This document shows, piece after piece, positions 57,231 to 64,000 of a stretch of 64,000 bases of DNA; position 1 is the stretch's first letter; each line of letters begins with the position of its first letter. This stretch comes from Ferrovibrio sp. (lineage in GTDB: Bacteria; Pseudomonadota; Alphaproteobacteria; Ferrovibrionales; Ferrovibrionaceae). The notes under the pieces are model-generated. The model was not told where the DNA came from and searched no databases. It saw only the letters and a program-made list of their open reading frames with translations. The translations under genes and the position numbers were made by a program. The DNA is taken from NCBI RefSeq assembly GCF_017994015.1, contig NZ_JAGOLP010000005.1:108575-172574 (forward strand), given 5' to 3'.

Positions 57231-57232
57231 GC

Positions 57233-58396
57233 TCAGCGCCCCGCCCTGCCGCCTGCGGCTTCACGCAGCATGTTGCGGGCGATCACCAATTGCTGAATCT
57301 GGCTGGTGCCTTCATACAGCCGGAACAGCCGCACATCGCGGTAGAAACGCTCCACGGCATAATCCTGCATATAGCCCGAGCCACCATGGATCTGCACCGC
57401 ACGATCGGCCACACGGCCAACCATCTCGGAAGCAAACAGCTTGCAGCAGGAAGCCTCGGTTGAAACAATTTCGCCGGCGGCATAACGCCGGGCCGCATCC
57501 TGCACCATGCAGCGCGCCGCATAGGCCTCCACGCGGCTATCGGCCAGCATCGCCTGCACCAGCTGGAATTCTGCAATCGGCTGGCCGAACTGCTTGCGCT
57601 CGGCAGCATAGCTTAGGCTTTCATGGATCAGCCGCTCGGCCACGCCAACACACAAAGCCGCGATATGCAGCCGGCCACGATCCAGCACCTTCATCGCGGT
57701 TTTGAAACCCTGGCCCGGCTTGAGGCCGATCACATTGGCCGCCGGCACTTTCACATCCTCGAATACCACATCGGCTGTATGGGCGCCGCGCTGGCCCATT
57801 TTCTTGTCTGGCGCGCCGATCCGGATGCCCGGCGATTTGGCATCAACGATAAAGGCCGTCACCCCGCCGGCGCCCTTGTTGCCGGCATCGGTGCGCGCCA
57901 TCAGGGTGAAAATCGCGGCATGCGGCGCATTGGTGATGAAGCGTTTGGTGCCATTCACCACATAATGGTCGCCGTGCAATTCGGCGCGGGTGCGCAGCGC
58001 GGCGGCATCCGAACCGGCTTCGGGCTCGGTCAGCGCGAAACTGGCCACCATCTCGCCGGAAGCCAGCCGGGGCAGATAGTGGCGTTTCTGCGCCTCGGTG
58101 CCATCAATCAGGATACCCTGGCTGCCGATGCCGACATTGGTGCCAAACATGCTGCGGAAGGCCGGCGAGGTCCAGCCCAGCTCAAAGACCAGTTCCACTT
58201 CCTCGGCCAGATTCAGCCCCAGGCCGCCATATTCCTCTGGGATCGACAGGCCGAACAGGCCCATTTCAGCAAAAGCGGCGCGAATATCTTCAGGGATGCG
58301 GTCTTCATCGGCTACCTGGCGCTCCAGCGGCACCAGCCGTTCGCGCACGAAGCGCCGCAGGGTGTCGCGGAATTGATCTAGGACATCTCTATCCAT
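57233..58396 (-). CDS. Acyl-CoA dehydrogenase
   Basis: 387 residues, a regular short/medium-chain type ACAD. ALTEPEAGSDAAALRTRAELHG and KRFITNAPHAAIFTLMART lie in the flavin and substrate region. The catalytic Glu is in LFRLYEGTSQIQQLVIARN near residue 370. It begins MDRDVLDQFRDTLRRFVRERL. It precedes the MFS gene with a 2-base gap, which suggests a catabolic transport-oxidation unit. Confidence 0.96.
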   Translation of the reverse strand: MDRDVLDQFRDTLRRFVRERLVPLERQVADEDRIPEDIRAAFAEMGLFGLSIPEEYGGLGLNLAEEVELVFELGWTSPAFRSMFGTNVGIGSQGILIDGTEAQKRHYLPRLASGEMVASFALTEPEAGSDAAALRTRAELHGDHYVVNGTKRFITNAPHAAIFTLMARTDAGNKGAGGVTAFIVDAKSPGIRIGAPDKKMGQRGAHTADVVFEDVKVPAANVIGLKPGQGFKTAMKVLDRGRLHIAALCVGVAERLIHESLSYAAERKQFGQPIAEFQLVQAMLADSRVEAYAARCMVQDAARRYAAGEIVSTEASCCKLFASEMVGRVADRAVQIHGGSGYMQDYAVERFYRDVRLFRLYEGTSQIQQLVIARNMLREAAGGRAGR

Positions 58397-58488
58397 GGCA
58401 GGGGACTCGCGGTGAACGCAGAGGAATGGCGTGTTTTATTATCGGGTTGTGAATGACAATATCGCATAGCACAACCATCAGGGGAAGC

Positions 58489-59256
58489 CTATCGGCGGAA
58501 CAGCAGAGCCGCGATCCAGCCTGCCGCCACCGCCAGCAGCACCGCCATGAAGCCGTAAACCGCCGGTTCGCGGCGCGAGAAATCATAAACTTCCTGCTCG
58601 ATGCCCTGCTTGTCGACAAAGAGCGGCGTCGATTGCGCGGCAATCACCCGGTCGTCGCGGATCAGGTAAACTTCAGTGGTATAAGTGCCCACCGGCACGG
58701 TGGAGGGAAAACTGATCTCGGTGCGGAACAGCTTGGGGCCAAGAAACACCACACTCGGTTCCTCGCGGTAGAGGCCATCCTGCTTCTTGTGGCGCAGGAT
58801 TGCATCGCGGTGCGGCCTTGTATCCGGTTCCGGGCCGGTATTGGCAAAACGGAAACGTAGGTTGTTGGCGCCGATTTGCAGCCGCGCCAGCAGGTTGGGC
58901 GCACCAATTTCGCCGAGCGGCCGGGTTGAGGCCACGGCATAATAGGCCGGCACACCCTCAAAGCGGATCGGCGAGCGGTTGAGCCAGATGCCGGCTTCGC
59001 GCTTTTTCTGCCGCACCACTGCCGGGCCGCTCGGGCCGCGCACCACCACCACAATATCGCCCGGCTCGTCGATCGAGCCGAATAGCAGCAATTCGGTGCC
59101 GGTGAAGCTGGAAGTGATGGCGATCAGATGCGCTGAAAGATCGGTCACCAGCGGTGCATCGGCCGGCACCACGGCCGAGGACAGGCCGCGCTGCGCCAAC
59201 GCTTCGCCAGTCGGGCCAAGCAGCAGCAATAGCAGCAGGATGGCGCGCCGCATCAT
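58489..59256 (-). CDS. TIGR02186 family membrane-anchored protein
   Basis: 255 residues from the ATG at 59256, which overlaps the TauE stop (ATGA). A signal peptide (ILLLLLLLGPTGEALAQ) leads, and one C-terminal helix, MAVLLAVAAGWIAALLF, anchors it, with most residues in the periplasm. The core contains LITDLSAHLIAITSSFTGTELLLFGS-like strands (residues 38-62 region). The family is typically paired with TauE/SafE permeases, as here. Role unknown. Confidence 0.93.
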   Translation of the reverse strand: MMRRAILLLLLLLGPTGEALAQRGLSSAVVPADAPLVTDLSAHLIAITSSFTGTELLLFGSIDEPGDIVVVVRGPSGPAVVRQKKREAGIWLNRSPIRFEGVPAYYAVASTRPLGEIGAPNLLARLQIGANNLRFRFANTGPEPDTRPHRDAILRHKKQDGLYREEPSVVFLGPKLFRTEISFPSTVPVGTYTTEVYLIRDDRVIAAQSTPLFVDKQGIEQEVYDFSRREPAVYGFMAVLLAVAAGWIAALLFRR

Positions 59257-60179
59257 CGCAACTGACCCGGTTCGAGCGAATAGATATCGGCCGGCGGCAG
59301 CACCAGTTCGATGGCGAGATAGATCGCCACTGCCAGCACCATCAGCGCCAGCAGGCCGCGCAGATGTTCGCCGCGCAGCTTTGCGCCCGCCCGGGCGCCA
59401 AATTGCGCCCCCACCACCGAGCCAACCAGCAGCACCAGCGCCAGGGTGACATCCACGGTCTGCGTGTTGATGGCATGCAGCATGGTGACATTGGCGGTGA
59501 CAAAAATGATCTGGAACAGCGAAGTGCCAACCACCGCCGCCGCCGGCATACCGAGCAGGTAGATCATCGCCGGCACCAGCAGGAAGCCGGCGCCCACGCC
59601 CATGATCGCCGCCAGCACACCCACCACGGCGCCCAGCAGCAAAGGCAGTAACGCGCTGATATAAAGCTGCGAACGCCGGAAACGCATCTTGAAGGGCAGC
59701 GCCTTGAGCAGCGGGTGATCGTGGAAGCGCTTGAACTTGCGCGGCGGCCCCGGCTGCGGCGAACGCAGCAGGCTGCGCAGGCTTTCCACCCCCATCAGGC
59801 CGCCGACCACGGCCAGGATCAGCACATAGGACAGGCCGATCACCAGATCGAGCTGGCCCAGCGCATGCAGCAGGGTGAACAGCCAGGCGCCCAGGCTGGA
59901 GCCGACCAGACCGCCGATCAGCAGCATGGCGCCCATGCGGAAATCCACATTGGCCTTGCGCCAATGGGCATAGAAGCCGGAAACGCTGGCCGCCACCACC
60001 TGATTCGCCGAGGTAGCCACCGCCACCGCCGGCGGGATGCCAATGAAGATCAGCAGCGGCGTGAGCAGAAAGCCGCCGCCAACGCCAAACAGGCCGGATA
60101 GATATCCCACCGCGCCGCCCAGCCCGAGCAGCAGCCATATATTGACCGACAACTCAGCAATGGGCAGGTAAATCTGCAT
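59253..60179 (-). CDS. Sulfite exporter TauE/SafE family permease
   Basis: 308 residues with about eight transmembrane helices. The two TauE repeats show GYLSGLFGVGGGFLLTPLLIFIG (residues 26-48) and a second GVLAAIMGVGAGFLLVPAMIYLL. It probably exports a sulfonate- or sulfite-like anion. It is translationally coupled to the TIGR02186 gene. Confidence 0.94.
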   Translation of the reverse strand: MQIYLPIAELSVNIWLLLGLGGAVGYLSGLFGVGGGFLLTPLLIFIGIPPAVAVATSANQVVAASVSGFYAHWRKANVDFRMGAMLLIGGLVGSSLGAWLFTLLHALGQLDLVIGLSYVLILAVVGGLMGVESLRSLLRSPQPGPPRKFKRFHDHPLLKALPFKMRFRRSQLYISALLPLLLGAVVGVLAAIMGVGAGFLLVPAMIYLLGMPAAAVVGTSLFQIIFVTANVTMLHAINTQTVDVTLALVLLVGSVVGAQFGARAGAKLRGEHLRGLLALMVLAVAIYLAIELVLPPADIYSLEPGQLR

Positions 60180-60206
60180 TGGCCTGGCGATACTCGAAAG
60201 AAGCTG

Positions 60207-60569
60207 TTAGGCGGCGGCGCGCTCTGCGGCGGGATGACTGGAAACGCCTGCAAGCTGCAATTCACGGCCCATGCGGCCAGTGAGGAAGCAGTAATACATG
60301 CGGAAATCCGAAATCAGCGACCAATGCGGATATTTGAACGTGGCCGGGCGATTCTTCTCGACAAAGAAATGCCCGATCCAGGCCGGGCCATAGCCGCAGA
60401 GCAGGCCGGCCAGGATGAACCAGGGATTCCCGGTCACCGCCAGCGCCACCAGCATACCCAGCGCCAGTGTGGTGCCGAAATAATGCCAGGCGCGAGTAGT
60501 CGGTTTAGCATGCTCGCGCAGATAGTAGGGCCAGAAAGCCGTGTAAGTGGTAATACGTTCATCCGCCAT
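60207..60569 (-). CDS. DUF962 (Mpo1-like) small membrane protein
   Basis: 120 residues from the ATG at 60569 behind GGAGG; the frame is open upstream. [27 protein letters not shown] and [20 protein letters not shown] are the DUF962/Mpo1 signature with His residues that bind Fe in yeast Mpo1 (2-hydroxy fatty acid dioxygenase). Two to three hydrophobic segments. Alpha-oxidation activity is only inferred from Mpo1. It is divergent from the MerR gene. Confidence 0.9.
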   Translation of the reverse strand: MADERITTYTAFWPYYLREHAKPTTRAWHYFGTTLALGMLVALAVTGNPWFILAGLLCGYGPAWIGHFFVEKNRPATFKYPHWSLISDFRMYYCFLTGRMGRELQLAGVSSHPAAERAAA

Positions 60570-60685
60570 GGCAATTTCCTCCATGTGCTGGTGCGGTGTT
60601 GTCGCAGCATAGACCTGGGGGGCATGGTTTTCCACAACCTATTCGGCCAAACTGGATTGCCGTAGCGGCGCCCGCAAGAATCCAG

Positions 60686-60714
60686 TTGACGTTTACGTTA
60701 ACGTAAACTAAGAG
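60686..60714 (+). promoter_or_regulatory. LiuR-like operator in the promoter of the MerR-thiolase operon
   Basis: GTTTACGTTAACGTAAAC (60691-60708) is a perfect 18-bp palindrome. It fills the spacer between TTGACG (60686-60691) and TAAGAG (60709-60714), the placement used by MerR-family activators. The ACGT-rich core fits the site described for LiuR, regulator of branched-chain amino-acid and fatty-acid catabolism. Autoregulation is expected. Confidence 0.78.
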
Positions 60715-60750
60715 TCCGGCATTCCACGGCCCCATTCAGGGAGGCGTCCT

Positions 60751-61203
60751 GTGTCGGAAAAAACCTTCACCATCACTGATCTCTCGCATGAGTTCAAAGT
60801 GACGGCGCGTGCCATCCGGTTTTACGAGGATAAGGGCCTGCTGCATCCTTCGCGCCAGGGCATGAACCGGGTTTACACCAAACGCGACCGCGCCCGGCTG
60901 ATCCTGATCCTGCGCGGCAAGCGGCTTGGCTTCAGCCTCGCGGAGATCCGCGAGATGATCAATCTTTACGACCTCGGCGATGGCCAGACCGAACAGCTTC
61001 GCGTGACGCTGAAGCGTTCGGTGGACCGGCTCAAGGCGCTGGAAGCGCAGCGCCGCGATATCGATGCCGCCATTGGCGAACTGCATCGCAGCGTCGGCAT
61101 CCTGGAGGAATATCTTGGCCTCAAGGAACGCGGCGCCAAGGTGCCGAATATCGATGATTTTGTAAAAACCCGCAGCGACGCCATGCTGAGCGTTGCCGAG
61201 TAA
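60751..61203 (+). CDS. MerR-family regulator (LiuR-like)
   Basis: 150 residues from a GTG start behind GGGAGG. The N-terminal winged helix FTITDLSHEFKVTARAIRFYEDKGLLHPSR fits MerR; a coiled coil (LKRSVDRLKALEAQRRDID) mediates dimerisation. The effector part is short and lacks the Cys of metal-sensing MerR proteins, as in LiuR. It is followed by thiolase and FadN-type genes. The perfect palindrome upstream is its likely binding site. Confidence 0.92.
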   Translation: MSEKTFTITDLSHEFKVTARAIRFYEDKGLLHPSRQGMNRVYTKRDRARLILILRGKRLGFSLAEIREMINLYDLGDGQTEQLRVTLKRSVDRLKALEAQRRDIDAAIGELHRSVGILEEYLGLKERGAKVPNIDDFVKTRSDAMLSVAE

Positions 61204-61259
61204 CACCACCAAACCCAAACCGTCTGCTTTCTTTTTACCTATCCAGGGAGAAAACGCCC

Positions 61260-62396
61260 ATGCGCAACGTCGTCATTGCCGCCTATGCCCGCTCGCCTTT
61301 TACGCTCGCCCGCAAGGGTGCGCTGGCCAAGGTGCGGCCGGATGACCTGACCGCTCAGGTGCTGAAGGCGCTGATCGAACGCAGCGGCGTTGATCCGAAG
61401 GCGATTGAGGACGTGATTGTGGGCTGCGCCTTCCCAGAAGGTGAGCAGGGCCTGAATGTCGCCCGCCTGATCTCGTTCCTGGCCGGCATCCCGCAGGAAG
61501 CTGCCGGCACCACGGTGAACCGTTTCTGCGGTTCGTCGATGCAGAGCATCCACCAGGCTGCCGGTGCAATCCAGATGAATGCCGGCGAGGCTTTCATCTG
61601 CGCCGGCGTGGAAAGCATGACCCGGGTGCCGATGGGCGGCTTCAACACGCTGCCGAATCCGAAGCTTTTGCAGGATTATCCGCAGGCTTATGTCTCGATG
61701 GGCATCACGGCGGAAAACCTGGCCAAGAAATATTCCATCGACCGTGCCACCCAGGAGCAGATGGCGGTGGAAAGCCATCGCAAGGCCGCTGCCGCGCAGC
61801 AGGCCGGCAAGCTGAAAGACGAGATCGTTGCCATCATCGACGGCAACAACCGCGTTGAACTGGATGGCTGCATCCGCCCGGATACGTCGGCGGAAGGCCT
61901 GGCCGGGCTCAACCCGGCTTTCGACGCTGCCGGCACCGTCACCGCCGGCACCTCCTCGCCGCTGACCGATGGCGCCTCGGCCACCCTGGTCTGCTCGGAA
62001 GATTTCGCCAAGGCGCATGGCTTGAAGCCGCTGGCCCGCATCCGCTCGGTGGCGGTGGCCGGCTGCGCGCCGGAATTGATGGGCATTGGCCCGGTGCCGG
62101 CGACCGAGAAGGCGCTGAAGCGCGCCGGCCTGAGCCTGAAGGATATCGACATCGTTGAACTGAACGAGGCTTTCGCTGCCCAGGCGCTGGCCTGCGTGCG
62201 CCAGGCTGATTACGACATGAGCAAGGTCAACCTCGATGGCGGCGCCATTGCACTGGGCCATCCGATGGGCGCCACCGGCGCGCGCATCACCGGCAAGGCC
62301 GCCGCGCTGTTGCAGCGTGAAGGCAAGCAGTTCGCGCTCGCCACCCAGTGCATCGGTGGCGGCCAGGGCATCGCCACCGTGCTTGAGGCGATCTGA
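61260..62396 (+). CDS. Acetyl-CoA acyltransferase (thiolase, beta-oxidation)
   Basis: 378 residues. The acyl-Cys is in [16 protein letters not shown] (Cys near residue 88), [11 protein letters not shown] holds the catalytic His, and [15 protein letters not shown] the second Cys near the C terminus. It cleaves 3-ketoacyl-CoA. It is 26 bases from the FadN-like gene and shares the MerR operator region, so the operon encodes the beta-oxidation complex. Confidence 0.96.
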   Translation: MRNVVIAAYARSPFTLARKGALAKVRPDDLTAQVLKALIERSGVDPKAIEDVIVGCAFPEGEQGLNVARLISFLAGIPQEAAGTTVNRFCGSSMQSIHQAAGAIQMNAGEAFICAGVESMTRVPMGGFNTLPNPKLLQDYPQAYVSMGITAENLAKKYSIDRATQEQMAVESHRKAAAAQQAGKLKDEIVAIIDGNNRVELDGCIRPDTSAEGLAGLNPAFDAAGTVTAGTSSPLTDGASATLVCSEDFAKAHGLKPLARIRSVAVAGCAPELMGIGPVPATEKALKRAGLSLKDIDIVELNEAFAAQALACVRQADYDMSKVNLDGGAIALGHPMGATGARITGKAAALLQREGKQFALATQCIGGGQGIATVLEAI

Positions 62397-62422
62397 GCCG
62401 CAGCCTGGGAGGAGTTCAGACC

Positions 62423-64000
62423 ATGACCGAGATCAAAAAAGTTGCCGTCATCGGCTCCGGCGTGATGGGTTCCGGCATCGCCGCCCATGTCGCCAATGCC
62501 GGCATTCCGGTGCTGCTGCTGGATATTGTGCCAAAAGGCGCCAATAACCGGAATGCGCTGGCCGAAGGCGCGATCCAGAAGATGCTGAAGACCAAGCCGG
62601 CGCCGTTCATGCATCCGCGTGTCGCCAAGCTGGTGACGCCGGGTAATATCGAGGACGACCTGGGCAAGCTGGCCGATGTGGACTGGATCTGCGAAGCGAT
62701 CATCGAGAATGTTGATCTCAAGCGCGACCTCTATGCCAAGCTGGAACAGAACCGCAAGCCCGGCTCCATTGTCACTTCCAACACTTCCACCATCCCGCTC
62801 GACCTGCTGACCCAGGGCCTGCCGGAAAGTTTCGCCGCCGATTTTGCGGTGACGCATTTCTTCAATCCGCCACGCTACATGCGGCTGTTTGAATTGGTGA
62901 AAGGCCCCAAGACCCGCCCGGATGCGATTGCCGCCTTGCGCCGCTTTGGCGACGAGAAGCTGGGCAAGGAAGTGGTGGATTGCAAGGACCGCCCGGGCTT
63001 CATCGCCAACCGCATCGGCATCTACTGGTCCACCGTGGCCACCGCGCTGGCCTATGACATGGGCCTGACCGTGGAGGAAGCCGACAGCATCATCGGCAAG
63101 CCGACCGGCATCCCCAAGACCGGCATCTTCGGCCTGGCTGATCTGACCGGCATCGACCTTGGCCCCTATGTGGTCGGCTCGATGCTGAAAACCCTGCCGC
63201 CGAGCGATGCGCTGCCGCAATTCCACAAGGCCGATCATCCGTTGAATGCCTTGATGCAGAAGATGATTGCTGAGGGTTATACCGGCCGCAAGGGCAAGGG
63301 CGGCTTCTACCGCAATCGCGGCAAGGAAGCACTTGATCTGCAAAGCGGCGAATATCGCCCGAAGCAGCGCCCGAACCTGGCCTCGGTGAAGGCGGCCCGC
63401 AAGGGCCTGCGCGCCCTGGTGGAGTTTGACGACAAGGGCGGCAAATATGCCTGGGGCGTGCTGAGCCGCGTGTTGAGTTATGCCGCCGATCTGGTGCCGG
63501 AGATCGTTGACGACATCGCCGCCGTGGATGTGGCGATGAAGACCGGCTATGCCTGGAAATATGGCCCCTATCAGCAGATCGACCAGCTTGGCACGCAATG
63601 GTTTGCCGACAAGCTGAAAGCCGAAGGCCTGCCGGTGCCGCGCATGGTGGAGATCGCCGCCGGCCGCCCCTTCTACAAGGAAGAGAATGGCAAGGCTTAT
63701 CGCCTGATGCCGTCGGGTGACTATGCCGAGATCGTGGTGGAACCCGGCGCCTGGACGTTGGCCGACATGAAGCGCGGCAAGCAGCCGGTGCTATCCAACA
63801 AGGGCGCCAGCATCTGGGATCTGGGCGACGGCGTGGCCTGCCTTGAACTGCACACCAAGATGAATGCGGTGGATGCCGATATCATCGCCATGGTGAAGGA
63901 AGCGGCCAAGATCGACAGGAAGGGCTTCAAGGCGCTGATCATCGGCGGCGATTATGACAATTTCTCGGTCGGCGCCAATGTCGGCATCGCGCTGTTCCAG
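62423..64000 (+). CDS. 3-hydroxyacyl-CoA dehydrogenase/enoyl-CoA hydratase, FadN-like (3' truncated)
   Basis: 526 codons are inside the window and the frame is open at the right edge. The NAD-binding motif GSGVMGSG is at residues 11-18, with [15 protein letters not shown] and [12 protein letters not shown] in the dehydrogenase core. The visible C-terminal part begins a crotonase-like domain ([18 protein letters not shown]). This domain order, dehydrogenase first, matches FadN of Bacillus and differs from FadB/FadJ. GGAGG lies 9 bases before the ATG. Confidence 0.95.
   Translation, partial: MTEIKKVAVIGSGVMGSGIAAHVANAGIPVLLLDIVPKGANNRNALAEGAIQKMLKTKPAPFMHPRVAKLVTPGNIEDDLGKLADVDWICEAIIENVDLKRDLYAKLEQNRKPGSIVTSNTSTIPLDLLTQGLPESFAADFAVTHFFNPPRYMRLFELVKGPKTRPDAIAALRRFGDEKLGKEVVDCKDRPGFIANRIGIYWSTVATALAYDMGLTVEEADSIIGKPTGIPKTGIFGLADLTGIDLGPYVVGSMLKTLPPSDALPQFHKADHPLNALMQKMIAEGYTGRKGKGGFYRNRGKEALDLQSGEYRPKQRPNLASVKAARKGLRALVEFDDKGGKYAWGVLSRVLSYAADLVPEIVDDIAAVDVAMKTGYAWKYGPYQQIDQLGTQWFADKLKAEGLPVPRMVEIAAGRPFYKEENGKAYRLMPSGDYAEIVVEPGAWTLADMKRGKQPVLSNKGASIWDLGDGVACLELHTKMNAVDADIIAMVKEAAKIDRKGFKALIIGGDYDNFSVGANVGIALFQ

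Overview
The window is a gene-dense, high-GC stretch of a bacterial chromosome. The gene content points to an alphaproteobacterium, probably Rhodospirillales-like: a TAXI-type TRAP transporter, a DUF1194 protein, a TIGR02186/TauE pair, a LiuR-like MerR regulator with fatty-acid genes, a thioredoxin/LON-like/Trm112/DUF971/UbiH cluster, and a PpiC-argJ-mutT cluster. I cannot name a genus from sequence alone. I saw no rRNA, tRNA, CRISPR array, IS element or prophage. No gene-free stretch exceeds 300 bases; the longest (about 286 bases, 40160-40445) is described under the Amt-kinase promoter.

Layout. 0-1.2 kb: a lone Bug-type (TTT) solute-binding protein. 1.2-5.6 kb, minus strand: miaA, ilvB, ilvH, ilvC (tRNA modification, then branched-chain amino-acid synthesis). 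5.7-7.8 kb, plus strand: serB, a leaderless aromatic leader peptide with a classical three-hairpin attenuator, an orphan S4 domain, and a Phd/PIN toxin-antitoxin pair. 7.8-11.7 kb, minus: SDR, MBL-fold hydrolase and a DmdC/FadE-type acyl-CoA dehydrogenase. 11.8-14.6 kb, plus: TsaC, a D-2-hydroxyacid dehydrogenase and a DHFR-like reductase. 14.7-17.6 kb, minus: TAXI-TRAP transporter. 18.3-22.6 kb: RND efflux adaptor and pump. 22.6-24.9 kb, minus: an uncharacterised protein behind a sigma-54-like promoter, and RibA. 25-31.2 kb, plus: esterase, patatin, PpiC, ArgJ, MutT. 31.2-33.1 kb, minus: an Hpt/response-regulator pair and a LysR regulator. 33.2-35.4 kb: EamA transporter overlapping MsrQ antisense, and a lipoprotein. 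35.5-37.4 kb: Ldh-type dehydrogenase and an MhpD-type hydratase. 37.4-40.2 kb: a composite palindromic repeat, an orphan CoxS-like iron-sulfur protein, and an ammonium transporter-histidine kinase fusion with its own sigma-54-like promoter. 40.4-44 kb: thioredoxin/LON-like/Trm112/DUF971 operon and UbiH. 44.1-49.3 kb: DUF1194, then glpX-pgm-pgi. 49.4-53 kb: a nucleotide-cyclase-like protein facing a two-gene operon of unknown function. 53.1-60.6 kb, minus: NUDIX, an orphan CoxL form II-like subunit, MFS, acyl-CoA dehydrogenase, the TIGR02186/TauE pair and DUF962. 60.7-64 kb, plus: LiuR-like MerR, thiolase and a FadN-like bifunctional beta-oxidation enzyme cut by the window edge.

Much of the region serves central metabolism: branched-chain amino acids, serine, arginine, hexose phosphates, riboflavin, ubiquinone and acyl-CoA oxidation. 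The most unusual items are the aromatic leader peptide/attenuator placed ahead of an orphan TyrRS-like S4 domain, the cyclase-like protein beside two unrecognised genes, the Amt-kinase with a putative sigma-54 promoter, and the sigma-54-linked unknown protein.
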